A stretch of DNA of 64,000 nucleotides from Maribacter spongiicola (lineage in GTDB: Bacteria > Bacteroidota > Bacteroidia > Flavobacteriales > Flavobacteriaceae), in the NCBI RefSeq assembly GCF_004364165.1, contig NZ_SOAY01000014.1, positions 1 through 64,000 of the forward strand, read 5' to 3'. The notes beneath the pieces are model-generated. The model saw only the letters and a program-made list of their open reading frames with translations, made no database searches and had not been told where the DNA came from. Below are positions 9,265 to 18,021 of the stretch, piece by piece; the first letter of the stretch is position 1, and each line of letters opens with the position of its first letter. The position numbers were made by a program, and so were the translations under genes.

Positions 9265-10539
9265 ATGAGAATCACAGAAGTCATAAAAAGGGATTTTTCT
9301 ACAAAACCTTTTCATTTACACAAGATTACCAATGCCATTTTAAAGGCTATGACAGCTGTTGAACATGGTGGGCCCGGTGAAGCCGAAATAATATCAAATA
9401 ATGTACATTTAGCACTGCTAGAAAGAAAGCAGGCAGATGAAAGTTATATTCCTACAGTTGAAGAAGTTCAAGATTTCGTTGAGAATAAATTAATGGAAAG
9501 TGGTTATTTCGATGTAGCCAAGGGTTATATCCTGTATCGAAATGAGCAAGCGCAAAAAAGAAAATCCAACATCTTTGAAAAGCGTATAAATCTTAAACCA
9601 TATGAGTACCCAGCTTTAAATGATTATGTATCTGCCATAAGACATTCATATTGGATTCATACCGAATTTAACTTTACAAGTGATATTCAAGATTTCAAAA
9701 CTGGGTTGACCGATATTGAAAGAAATGCAATTAAGAATACCATGTTGGCAATATCTCAAATCGAGGTTGCTGTAAAAGGTTTTTGGGGAGATATTTATCA
9801 CAAAATGCCGAAGCCGGAAATTGGTGCAGTAGGAGCAACATTTGCGGAGAGTGAAGTAAGACACCACGATGCATATTCGCATTTGTTAGAAATATTAGGT
9901 TTAAACGAAGAGTTTAAAAACTTAAAGAAGAAACCTGTTATCATGAAGAGGGTTCATTATTTAGAAACAGCCCTTAAAAATTCTAAAAGCGAAAATAATC
10001 AAGAATATGCCGAGTCGGTTTTATTGTTTTCGTTATTTATAGAGCATGTATCTTTATTTTCTCAGTTCTTGATTATGATGGCTTTCAATAAGCATAAGAA
10101 TATGTTTAAAGGTATCTCTAATGTTGTAGAGGCAACCTCTAAAGAAGAGCAAATTCACGGCGATTTCGGTATCGATATTATAAATATTATTAAGGATGAA
10201 AATCCTAAATGGTTCGATAAAGAATTTCATGGTACCGTTCAAGAAATGTGTAAAGAGGCATTTTTATCGGAAAGTGATGTTATAGATTGGATTTTTGAAG
10301 CCGGTGAAATTGATTTCTTGCCTAAAAAATTAGTAAAGGAATTCATTAAAAAGAGATTTAACGATTCTATAGAAAGTATAGGTATCGATAAAATATTCGA
10401 CGTAGACGAAGAATTACTATCGCAAACAGAATGGTTCGATGATGAAATTATCGGTACCAAGCATGGCGATTTCTTCGTAAAACGCTCTATCAATTACAGC
10501 AAAAGAACACAAAGTATAACCAGTGACGACTTATTTTAA
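9265..10539 (+). CDS. nrdB: Class I ribonucleotide reductase, small subunit with N-terminal ATP-cone
   Basis: A 424-residue radical-generating subunit. Residues 1-95 form an ATP-cone (MRITEVIKRDFSTKPFHLHKI...), the allosteric domain usually found on the large subunit. The ferritin-like domain follows with metal ligands E197 and H200, E260, and E295/H298; Tyr204 occupies the place of the E. coli radical Tyr122. ATP-cones on the beta subunit are known from flavobacterial RNRs (Leeuwenhoekiella blandensis), and the Flavobacterium johnsoniae enzyme is a class Id dimanganese type. By analogy this may be Mn-dependent, which the sequence alone does not prove. It directly abuts nrdA. Confidence 0.95.
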   Translation: MRITEVIKRDFSTKPFHLHKITNAILKAMTAVEHGGPGEAEIISNNVHLALLERKQADESYIPTVEEVQDFVENKLMESGYFDVAKGYILYRNEQAQKRKSNIFEKRINLKPYEYPALNDYVSAIRHSYWIHTEFNFTSDIQDFKTGLTDIERNAIKNTMLAISQIEVAVKGFWGDIYHKMPKPEIGAVGATFAESEVRHHDAYSHLLEILGLNEEFKNLKKKPVIMKRVHYLETALKNSKSENNQEYAESVLLFSLFIEHVSLFSQFLIMMAFNKHKNMFKGISNVVEATSKEEQIHGDFGIDIINIIKDENPKWFDKEFHGTVQEMCKEAFLSESDVIDWIFEAGEIDFLPKKLVKEFIKKRFNDSIESIGIDKIFDVDEELLSQTEWFDDEIIGTKHGDFFVKRSINYSKRTQSITSDDLF

Positions 10540-12336
10540 ATGAACGATTCAAAAATTAATTTAGAGACTAGCATACAACAAGAAGTAAAATTGAATGGTT
10601 CAAATGAACTGGTACAAGCTAGAAAGGAAACCCTTGAAAGCCTAAAAAAGGACAAAAAGCAAGGGTTTGAGTGGTTAAATCAAGATAGCCGTAATTTTTT
10701 AGGTTCTGGTTATTTGACTCCGGGTGTTTCAGCAGAAACACGTATTCGTGAAATTGCAGATAGAGCTGAGAAAATATTGGGTATGCCTGGTTTTTCAGAC
10801 AAATTTTACGGTTACATGAGTGAAGGTTTTTACTCATTGGCGTCACCAGTTTGGTCTAACTTCGGAAAAGAAAGAGGATTACCAATTAGCTGCTTTGGAT
10901 CTAATATATCTGATGACATGGGTAACATTTTGTACACGCAGTCAGAAGTAGGTATGATGTCTAAATTAGGCGGTGGTACATCTGGTTACTTTGGTAACAT
11001 TAGACATAGAGGGGCAGAGGTTAAAAATAATGGTAAAGCTTCAGGAGCGGTGCATATTATGCAACTTTTCGAATCTATGGTAGATGTAGTAAGCCAAGGT
11101 TCTGTTCGTCGTGGTCGTTTTTCTCCATACTTACCGGTAGAGCATGCAGATATTAAAGAATTCTTAGAAATTGGTACCGAAGGTAACCCAATTCAAGAGC
11201 TTACTCATGGTGTTACAGTAACCAATGAGTGGATGCAACAAATGGTAGATGGTGATGATGAAAAGCGTTCTATCTGGGCAAAGGTATTACAGAGAAGAGG
11301 TGAAATGGGGTATCCATATATTTTCTTTAAAGACAACGCTAACAATGGTGCTGCAGATGTGTACAGAGAAAAAGGGCACAAAATTCATGCAAGTAACCTT
11401 TGTACAGAAATCATGTTACCATCAAGTGATGAGTGGTCGTTTGTATGCGTATTATCGTCTGTAAACGTTCTACATTATGATAAATGGAAAAATACCGATG
11501 CAGTAGAAACAATGGTATTCTTTTTAGATGCTGTTATTACGGAGTTCTGTGAAAAATTAGAAGTTTACCGTGATTCTGAAAGTCGTGAAGACCGCCAGAC
11601 TTTTATGTTTATGGAGCGTGCATACAACTTCGCAAAAGATAACCGTGCCTTAGGATTAGGTGTTTTAGGATGGCATTCATTGTTACAATCTAAAATGTTG
11701 CCTTTTAACAGTCAAGAAGCATATAATTTGAATAGTGAAATATTCAAAACAATAAAAGAAAAGTCATACAGTGCTTCAGAAGAATTAGCCGATAAATTCG
11801 GTGAGCCAGCAGTATTAAAAGGCTATGGTAGAAGAAATGCAACGTTGAATGCAATTGCACCAACAACATCTTCCGCGTTTATTTTAGGTCAGGTATCTCA
11901 AGGTATTGAGCCAATATGGTCTAATACGTATGTTAAGGATATTGCTAAAGTGAAGACTACGATTAGAAATCCTTTCTTGGTAGAACTTTTAGAGGATAAA
12001 GGAATGAATACAACAGAAGTGTGGCATAGCATCCGTGATTTTGACGGTTCTGTACAGCATTTAGATTTCCTTTCAGACTTAGAGAAAGACGTGTTTAAAA
12101 CATATTCTGAGATTGACCAGATGGATATTATCTATCAGGCAGCGAACAGACAAAACCATATTGATCAAGGTCAGTCGGTTAATATTATTGTTCACCCAGA
12201 TATGCCAGTTAAAGAAATCAATAAGATTCACGTAACTGCATGGAAATTAGGTTTGAAGTCATTGTACTACCAACATAGTATGAACGCGGCACAAAAATTC
12301 AAGCAAAAGAAAGATTGTGCTAGTTGTGAAGCTTAA
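10540..12336 (+). CDS. nrdA: Class I ribonucleotide reductase, minimal large subunit
   Basis: The 598-residue catalytic subunit reduces ribonucleoside diphosphates to deoxy forms. Active-site residues are visible: C118 in ISCFGSN, N286-L-C288-T-E290 in the NxCxE radical site, C303 in VCVLSS, the paired Tyr of SLYYQHSMN for radical transfer, and the C-terminal C593-A-S-C596 pair for re-reduction. At under 600 residues it lacks the N-terminal ATP-cone of E. coli NrdA (about 760 residues), which complements the cone on NrdB. The ATG follows the nrdB stop with no gap, implying translational coupling. A hairpin terminator follows. Confidence 0.96.
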   Translation: MNDSKINLETSIQQEVKLNGSNELVQARKETLESLKKDKKQGFEWLNQDSRNFLGSGYLTPGVSAETRIREIADRAEKILGMPGFSDKFYGYMSEGFYSLASPVWSNFGKERGLPISCFGSNISDDMGNILYTQSEVGMMSKLGGGTSGYFGNIRHRGAEVKNNGKASGAVHIMQLFESMVDVVSQGSVRRGRFSPYLPVEHADIKEFLEIGTEGNPIQELTHGVTVTNEWMQQMVDGDDEKRSIWAKVLQRRGEMGYPYIFFKDNANNGAADVYREKGHKIHASNLCTEIMLPSSDEWSFVCVLSSVNVLHYDKWKNTDAVETMVFFLDAVITEFCEKLEVYRDSESREDRQTFMFMERAYNFAKDNRALGLGVLGWHSLLQSKMLPFNSQEAYNLNSEIFKTIKEKSYSASEELADKFGEPAVLKGYGRRNATLNAIAPTTSSAFILGQVSQGIEPIWSNTYVKDIAKVKTTIRNPFLVELLEDKGMNTTEVWHSIRDFDGSVQHLDFLSDLEKDVFKTYSEIDQMDIIYQAANRQNHIDQGQSVNIIVHPDMPVKEINKIHVTAWKLGLKSLYYQHSMNAAQKFKQKKDCASCEA

Positions 12337-12369
12337 GTCTTAAATAGACTAGAATAGTATTAAGAATTT

Positions 12370-12422
12370 AATCTGGTGTTTTAGCAAGCAAGTAATGTTT
12401 GTTTAAAGCACCAGATTTTTTT
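12370..12422 (+). terminator. Intrinsic terminator after nrdA
   Basis: AATCTGGTG pairs with CACCAGATT across a 30-base loop, and a run of seven Ts follows. It ends the nrdBA transcript 34 bases after the nrdA stop. Confidence 0.75.
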
Positions 12423-12555
12423 ATGCCAAAGTGGTTTACTATTCGAACATTTAGAAACGTCTAGACATAAAAAAATATTTTAACAGGCAGTTGAATTGAT
12501 TACTTAAGGAGAGATAACTATGACCAAGAAACTAATAGTTTAGCTGCAAACAATT

Positions 12556-12819
12556 TTAAGAAAGGTCTCTATTTCTAGATTTACGTTTACTTTTTATAAA
12601 ATCGAGTAGTTTGCTAGAAAGGAAGGTGATCACTAAGCTTTTAATAGTCCCTTTTTGGCTAAAAGTAGCTCCTAACCCCTGTCTTAGTTGTTGCGGTACT
12701 AAATCTGTTTTAGTGCTATTAAACTGCAGTTTAATACTTTCTTGGGCGATTAGGCGTTGAAGATTAAGGACTTTCAAGCGCTCATCTATTTCTTCAAAAG
12801 AATGGTATTGCTTGCTCAT
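12556..12819 (-). CDS. Small conserved protein (DUF6327-like)
   Basis: An 87-residue protein, last gene of a three-gene minus-strand operon behind the YtxH and holin-like genes. The N-terminal half (HSFEEIDERLKVLNLQRLIAQESIKLQF) is helical and probably coiled-coil. The C-terminal half is basic, with a short hydrophobic patch (SLVITFLSSKLLDFI). The composition and position match the small DUF6327-type proteins that accompany such genes in Flavobacteria. No biochemical role is known to me. It starts 2 bases after the stop of the holin-like gene. Confidence 0.72.
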   Translation of the reverse strand: MSKQYHSFEEIDERLKVLNLQRLIAQESIKLQFNSTKTDLVPQQLRQGLGATFSQKGTIKSLVITFLSSKLLDFIKSKRKSRNRDLS

Positions 12820-12821
12820 AA

Positions 12822-13166
12822 TCAGTCAAAATAATATTTAGATAATTTTTTAAGTACAGGTTTGTTTAGTTGTTCTCTAAATATATAGAGCATAATGGCT
12901 AAAAGAATATAAAACCCGGCTACGATAATAAAACCAATAAAGTAACTATTCATTAGTTCAGATAGCCACAAACAGGCTGCGAATGACAGAAACAATAAAG
13001 CAAACAGACTACTAATAGCTATTAAAAGAAGCTTTAATATACCGGTAGCATTTTTTGAAAGGACTTTAAATATCTTCAGTCTATAATATTCGTCGCTATG
13101 CTCTAAATATGACCCCATTTCAGTTTTTAGCCCCATGAGGTCATTTTTTAATTCTTCAAAAGCCAT
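12822..13166 (-). CDS. Phage-holin-superfamily-like membrane protein (YqjE-type)
   Basis: A 114-residue integral membrane protein with a helical cytoplasmic N-terminus and two adjacent membrane segments (about residues 38-65 and 70-95), ending in a charged tail. The arrangement fits the PF07332 'putative holin' family. In chromosomal stress operons these proteins partner YtxH-like proteins and are not phage lysis genes. It lies 5 bases after the YtxH gene and 2 before the small DUF6327-like gene. A role in membrane stress is inferred from the company it keeps. Confidence 0.78.
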   Translation of the reverse strand: MAFEELKNDLMGLKTEMGSYLEHSDEYYRLKIFKVLSKNATGILKLLLIAISSLFALLFLSFAACLWLSELMNSYFIGFIIVAGFYILLAIMLYIFREQLNKPVLKKLSKYYFD

Positions 13167-13171
13167 AGCTG

Positions 13172-13501
13172 CTATTTATGTAGTTGAGCGTTTTGTGCTT
13201 TTAATTCTTCTAGTTTTTGTTCTAACTTATCAATGATATCATCTGCCTTGTAACTCATCGTTGAAATAGCCTCATCTAATTTTCTGTCAAAAGCATCTTT
13301 CTGTGCATTGGCAGATTTAGTTAACTCATCTTTTGCGTGAGAAACTCTTTCAGCTATTTCATGACTGGTATCTTCAACCTTTCTTTTGATTCTATGACGT
13401 GTTTCAATTCCTTTATCAGGTGCGTATAAAATACCTATTCCGGCACCAATAGCAGCCCCAGTTAATATTGCTAATAAAGTGTTTCCATTATCGTTTTGCA
13501 T
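13172..13501 (-). CDS. YtxH domain-containing stress protein
   Basis: A 109-residue protein starting with a Gly-rich membrane segment (TLLAILTGAAIGAGIGILYAP), followed by DKGIETR and a long amphipathic helix rich in Lys, Glu and Ala, the classic YtxH layout. It is the first gene of the three-gene operon. YtxH proteins are linked to general or envelope stress in Firmicutes and Bacteroidetes, but their molecular action is unknown. A palindromic site (13572-13585) lies about 70 bases upstream and may control it. Confidence 0.85.
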   Translation of the reverse strand: MQNDNGNTLLAILTGAAIGAGIGILYAPDKGIETRHRIKRKVEDTSHEIAERVSHAKDELTKSANAQKDAFDRKLDEAISTMSYKADDIIDKLEQKLEELKAQNAQLHK

Positions 13502-13571
13502 AATATTGAATTTTAGTAGTTATGAAATTTATATTTCAAGATAAAATTAAACACTTAAAAATACTTGGCAT

Positions 13572-13585
13572 ATGATTTACGTCAT
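13572..13585. promoter_or_regulatory. Palindromic CRP/FNR-like site upstream of the YtxH operon
   Basis: ATGATTTACGTCAT resembles the FNR layout TGAT-N4-ATCA, matching seven of the eight fixed bases. It lies between the end of ackA and the start of the YtxH operon, 71 bases upstream of the latter. It shares ATGA/GTCAT half-sites with the cluster at 17085-17140 on the other side of ackA-pta. No regulator gene is adjacent, so this is a pattern observation only. Confidence 0.3.
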
Positions 13586-13612
13586 ATATGATATAATAGC
13601 TAGAATAGAAAA

Positions 13613-14797
13613 CTAGTGAAGTAGCTCATAAACTTGCTTTGCAATTTCTAATTCTTCATTTGTAGGGATGACTAAAATTTTAACCTTAGAATCTGTGGTA
13701 TTTACTTCTCTAACATTTTTTGATCTTAGGTCATTTTTTGAATCATCTAATTGAAAATTAAAATAATCCATATCCTTACAAACCAGCTGGCGCATCAGGC
13801 TAGAATTTTCACCAATACCTGCAGTAAATATGATAGCATCAAGTCCGTTCATGGTAGCGGTATATGCCCCTATATATTTACGAATTCGGTATGCATTCAT
13901 TTCTAAAGCTAAAATACAATTTGCATTACCATTGCTGGCTTCCTCTTCAATATCGCGTAAATCATTAAAGCCGGTAAGACCAAGCATACCACTTTTTTTG
14001 TTCAATAATTCGTTGACATCATCTAAGCTATATCCTAACGTATTCACCATATAATAAATGATAGAATGATCAATATCACCACTACGGGTACCCATTATTA
14101 GTCCGTTTGAAGGCGTGAAACCCATACTGTGGTCCATACTTTTACCATCTTTAATGGCGGTAATACTGCATCCGTTTCCTAAATGAATAGAAATAAGCTT
14201 AGTGTTTTCTTTATGCAGATACTCATTTGCTATTTCAGAAACATATTTATGACTGGTACCATGAAATCCGTATGCTTGAATTCCGTCGTTCTCATATAAT
14301 TCATTAGGTAAAGCATATTTTTTTGCTTTAACAGGAACGGTACCATGATAGGCGGTATCAAAAACAACCACTTGTGTGGCAGTAGTAAATACTTCTTCGG
14401 CCATAACTATACCAAGCAAATTTGCAGGGTTGTGCAATGGAGCTAAAGTCGAGAGTTTTTTAATCTTACTTTTAACTTCTTCATCAATTAGAGTAGTCTC
14501 TGTATAATAAGCACCACCATGAACAACACGGTGACCAATGGCATCAATATCTTCAGTACTATCGATAACACCAATTTCAGCATCTAACAATAGCGAAGTA
14601 ATTCGTTCTAGTCCGGCTTTATGGCTAGCTATCTCATAAATTTTTTCAACCTTATTGGCATCGGTTTTATAATTAGAGATGGCATCTGTACTACCAATAC
14701 GCTCTATGGCGCCAACGCAAATAACCTTTTTTGAAGGCATTTTTATAAGTTGGTATTTAATGGATGAGCTACCGGAATTGATAATTAAAATATTCAT
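13613..14797 (-). CDS. ackA: Acetate kinase
   Basis: A 394-residue enzyme of normal family length that interconverts acetyl phosphate + ADP and acetate + ATP. It opens with the phosphate-binding N-terminus MNILIINSGSSSIKYQL. The family motifs GHRVVHGG, FDTAYHGTVP, YGFHGTSHKYVS, HLGNGCSITAI, the DTSMGFTPLEG-equivalent DHSMGFTPSNGLIMGTRSGDID and GIGENS are all present. It is the second gene of the pta-ackA operon, starting 10 bases after pta. Together they run acetyl-CoA to acetate with ATP formation, or acetate assimilation in reverse. Confidence 0.97.
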   Translation of the reverse strand: MNILIINSGSSSIKYQLIKMPSKKVICVGAIERIGSTDAISNYKTDANKVEKIYEIASHKAGLERITSLLLDAEIGVIDSTEDIDAIGHRVVHGGAYYTETTLIDEEVKSKIKKLSTLAPLHNPANLLGIVMAEEVFTTATQVVVFDTAYHGTVPVKAKKYALPNELYENDGIQAYGFHGTSHKYVSEIANEYLHKENTKLISIHLGNGCSITAIKDGKSMDHSMGFTPSNGLIMGTRSGDIDHSIIYYMVNTLGYSLDDVNELLNKKSGMLGLTGFNDLRDIEEEASNGNANCILALEMNAYRIRKYIGAYTATMNGLDAIIFTAGIGENSSLMRQLVCKDMDYFNFQLDDSKNDLRSKNVREVNTTDSKVKILVIPTNEELEIAKQVYELLH

Positions 14798-14807
14798 AAA
14801 AATTGGT

Positions 14808-16901
14808 TTAAAATCCTTCTGCTTGAATAGCAGTTATGATTACGGTATTAAAAATATCATCTACAGTACAGCCGCGGCTTAAATCGTTAACAGGTTTATT
14901 TAACCCCTGTAACATTGGTCCGATAGCCAAGGCACCAGTTTCACGTTGTACCGCTTTGTACGTGTTGTTTCCGGTATTTAAATCAGGAAATATAAACACA
15001 CTAGCTTGCCCTGCAACTTCAGAATCTGGCAATTTACTGAGTCCGACTTTAGCATCTACCGCAGCGTCATATTGAATAGGACCTTCCACTTTAAGGTCGG
15101 GTCTTTTTTCTTTAATAATTTCAGTAGCTTTTCTAACTCTGTCAACATCTTCACCTACACCAGAAGCTCCCGAAGAATAAGAAAGCATGGCTATTTTTGG
15201 TTCAATACCAAAAGCTGCGCTCGTAGCAGCAGATGAAATGGCAATTTCAGATAACTGCTCAGAATTAGGATTTGGGTTAATGGCACAATCTCCAAAAACG
15301 GTTACCCTGTTCGGTAAACACATGAAAAATATAGAAGATACTATAGATACACCTGGTTTAGTTTTGATAAACTGTAATGCAGGCCTTATGGTATGCTGAG
15401 TAGTATGTATAGCACCCGATACCATACCATCGGCATGACCTTTATGTACCATCATTGTACCAAAATAAGATACATCTTCCATTAAATCTTTAGCCATTGC
15501 CAAGTTTACATTTTTATGTTTACGCAATTCGAATAGAGTGGTGGCGTAATCTAAAAAATGATCAGATGCAGTTGGGTCGATAATATTGATATCGTTGATG
15601 TTCAAATCGATATCTAATTCTTTAATTTTAGAAATGATCTGTTCTTTATTACCTAAAAGAGTAATAGAAACAGCATCGGCATCGATTAGTTTTTTGGTTG
15701 CCAATAGAATACGTTCATCTAAACCTTCAGGTAAAACGATATGCTTTTTCGAAGCTTTTGCCTTTTGAAGAAGGTTATACTGAAACATTCTAGGGGTGAT
15801 ACCTTTCGCTTTAAACGTAATTAACTTTTCAGCCAATTCTTCGGTAGGTACATACTTTTCGAACTCTTGAATAGATGTTTGTATTTTTTCTGTGTTTTCG
15901 GCGTAAATACGTGGTCTAATAGTACCAATTTTATTGGTGACATAGAATGTACCACGAGCAACAGAAAGTATTGGTATGATATCAGAAAGACCTTCGATTA
16001 ACTTAATAATAGAATCTTCGGGTATAAGACCACCAGTTAAAACAATACCAGATAGGCTAGGGTAATTTGTTGATATATTTGCCTGTAATGCTCCTAAAAT
16101 AATATCTGCGCGATCACCAGGAGTAATTACTAGACTATCATCTTTTAAATGCGTGATGTAATTACGTAATTGCATGGCGCCAACACTGAAACTGCCTACT
16201 TGGTTGTTAATATAATCTTCACCAAAAAGAACCTTAGCATCAAGCTCTTGTGCTATTTCTTTTAGTGTAGGGCTACCTAAAACAGCGTTTACGGGTATAG
16301 TACCGACCAAAACATCATCAGGCAGCTTTTCTTTTAATCCGTTAGAAACAAGAGTTACATTCTCTGGTTGCACTTTGTTAGCTACTATAAGAAGTACTTC
16401 AACACCTTTCTCTTTAAATGAGTCGTATGCCATGTAAAGATTACCGACCAATTCATCTAAGGTCTTATTCTTTCCGCTTGCGAGAATTACTGCCGGTATA
16501 CCTAAGTTTTTAGCAATAAGTACATTAATGTCCCATTCAATAATAGCACCTTCTCCAGAAAAATCGGTTCCTTCAACTAAAACGAAGTCGAACTTGTTTT
16601 CAATAGTTTTGTACTTGTGTATAATATGGCCTACAATTTCATCGTCTTTATCTTGATTTTTTAATTGTACTACTTGGCTACGTGTATATGCAAAAGCCTC
16701 CTCAGGTTTCATATCTACATTGAAATAGCTTAAAACAGTGTCAATGTGGTTATCGGTTTTACCATTGGGAACTCCATCAATAATAGGTCTGAAATAGCCA
16801 ACTTTGGCAGTTCTGCCTAAAAGAAGTTGCATAAGGCCAAGTGAAACAATAGATTTTCCACTATTGGGCTCTGTAGTAACAATATATATAGCTTTACTCA
16901 C
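14808..16901 (-). CDS. pta: Phosphate acetyltransferase (long, DRTGG-containing form)
   Basis: The 697-residue long-form Pta converts acetyl-CoA and phosphate to acetyl phosphate. Residues 1-200 are a P-loop dethiobiotin-synthetase-like domain (TTEPNSGKSIVSLGL). Residues 210-330 are a DRTGG regulatory domain, and from about 375 the catalytic PTA_PTB domain follows (KHIVLPEGLDERIL, GMVSGAIHTTQHTIRPALQ, SSIFFMCLP, the YSSGASGVGEDVD region). The size is close to the E. coli enzyme (714), so the regulatory N-terminus is intact. It is the first gene of the minus-strand operon with ackA. Palindromic ATGAC/GTCAT elements lie 184-239 bases upstream. Confidence 0.97.
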   Translation of the reverse strand: MSKAIYIVTTEPNSGKSIVSLGLMQLLLGRTAKVGYFRPIIDGVPNGKTDNHIDTVLSYFNVDMKPEEAFAYTRSQVVQLKNQDKDDEIVGHIIHKYKTIENKFDFVLVEGTDFSGEGAIIEWDINVLIAKNLGIPAVILASGKNKTLDELVGNLYMAYDSFKEKGVEVLLIVANKVQPENVTLVSNGLKEKLPDDVLVGTIPVNAVLGSPTLKEIAQELDAKVLFGEDYINNQVGSFSVGAMQLRNYITHLKDDSLVITPGDRADIILGALQANISTNYPSLSGIVLTGGLIPEDSIIKLIEGLSDIIPILSVARGTFYVTNKIGTIRPRIYAENTEKIQTSIQEFEKYVPTEELAEKLITFKAKGITPRMFQYNLLQKAKASKKHIVLPEGLDERILLATKKLIDADAVSITLLGNKEQIISKIKELDIDLNINDINIIDPTASDHFLDYATTLFELRKHKNVNLAMAKDLMEDVSYFGTMMVHKGHADGMVSGAIHTTQHTIRPALQFIKTKPGVSIVSSIFFMCLPNRVTVFGDCAINPNPNSEQLSEIAISSAATSAAFGIEPKIAMLSYSSGASGVGEDVDRVRKATEIIKEKRPDLKVEGPIQYDAAVDAKVGLSKLPDSEVAGQASVFIFPDLNTGNNTYKAVQRETGALAIGPMLQGLNKPVNDLSRGCTVDDIFNTVIITAIQAEGF

Positions 16902-17084
16902 GTGTAAAAGGGATTGGTGTTTAACAAATTTATAGGATTCTTGATGGATTACGGCTTACAATGTAAAAATCTGACACTTTAGTTTAAAGTTGATAATAAT
17001 AAAGTTGTATTTGAAGTCATGGTTTCTACAATATTAAATGTATAAGTAAGCTTAGGTACCGTATTTGAAGCGTCAAAAATACTT

Positions 17085-17140
17085 ATGACAGTCATGCTTT
17101 AAAATGACATATCTCATATTATAAACATGAGATAAGTCAT
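17085..17140. promoter_or_regulatory. Cluster of ATGAC/GTCAT inverted repeats in the pta-LOG divergent region
   Basis: ATGACAGTCAT (17085-17095) is a perfect 5-bp palindrome around one base. Next, ATGAC (17104-17108) plus ATCTCAT (17111-17117) are mirrored by ATGAGAT (17127-17133) plus GTCAT (17136-17140), a two-block inverted repeat around a 9-base AT-rich centre. The cluster is 184-239 bases upstream of pta and about 57 bases before the LOG-family gene, so it could be an operator for either. The second repeat could also form a hairpin in RNA. Confidence 0.42.
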
Positions 17141-17196
17141 TTTCACCTTTGTCGGTAACAACTACTTTTGGTTCTGATATTAAATCAGATTACCAA

Positions 17197-17964
17197 ATGC
17201 CGAACGAAACAAAAACGAATACTAATTCTTTCTTTTTAAGTGAAGAACGTGCTTTTCTTGACGGACCACGAAGTCGGTTTAAAGAACTGTGGTTTACGTT
17301 TAAGGTACAATATCAGTTTATTCGAGCGTTTAGAAAACTACATTTTATTGGTCCGTGTGTTACCGTATTTGGATCTGCCCGTTTTAAAGAAGATAATCCA
17401 TATTATAAACAAGCAGAAGAAGTAGGTAAAGCTTTGTCTGAAATGGGCTTTACGGTAATGACAGGCGGCGGACCTGGTATTATGGAGGCAGCAAATAAAG
17501 GAGCTTACCTTAATAATGGCTATTCAATAGGATGTAATATAATACTGCCACATGAGCAAAAACCGAATCCGTATTTACATAAATGGATAAATATTCCCTA
17601 TTTCTTTATTAGAAAATTTTTACTACTTAAGTACTCCTTCGCATTTGTGGTATTGCCTGGTGGCATAGGTACTTTAGATGAGCTTTTTGAAGCGGTTACC
17701 CTAATACAGACAAAAATGATACAAGATTTTCCGGTGGTTATTTTCGGAAAAGAATATCATAAAGAGTTATACCATCATATACAAACGATGGCAGAAAATG
17801 AAAGTATTTCTAAAAAAGATATGGACTTAATGTTCTTGACCGACTCTGTTGATGAAATGGAAGAACACCTTAGAGAACATGCGGTCAAAAGATTTAAACT
17901 CATTAATAAACCAATGCGAACCAAGTGGTGGTTTGGCGAGAAAAAGTCAGTTCGAACTACTTAA
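17197..17964 (+). CDS. LOG-family TIGR00730 Rossmann protein (nucleoside-5'-monophosphate phosphoribohydrolase-like)
   Basis: A 255-residue lysine-decarboxylase-like/LOG protein. The two signature motifs are GGGPGIMEAANKGA and PGGIGTLDE, which form the AMP-ribosyl binding and hydrolysis site of cytokinin-activating LOG enzymes. In bacteria outside plant associations these proteins probably cleave AMP or other NMPs to base and ribose-5-phosphate. The frame stays open upstream to a TTG at 17149. The ATG at 17197 (MPNETKTNT) is preferred because the residues before it look non-conserved. It stands alone, divergent from pta, behind a palindrome-rich region. Confidence 0.85.
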   Translation: MPNETKTNTNSFFLSEERAFLDGPRSRFKELWFTFKVQYQFIRAFRKLHFIGPCVTVFGSARFKEDNPYYKQAEEVGKALSEMGFTVMTGGGPGIMEAANKGAYLNNGYSIGCNIILPHEQKPNPYLHKWINIPYFFIRKFLLLKYSFAFVVLPGGIGTLDELFEAVTLIQTKMIQDFPVVIFGKEYHKELYHHIQTMAENESISKKDMDLMFLTDSVDEMEEHLREHAVKRFKLINKPMRTKWWFGEKKSVRTT

Positions 17965-18021
17965 AAGCACTCTTTAAATCTCAATTCTAATTTTATAGGA
18001 ATTATATAATAGGAATATAAT

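Noticed and set aside
12822-13166. Phage holin
   Set aside because: The holin-like gene is inside a YtxH stress operon and no phage genes are nearby.
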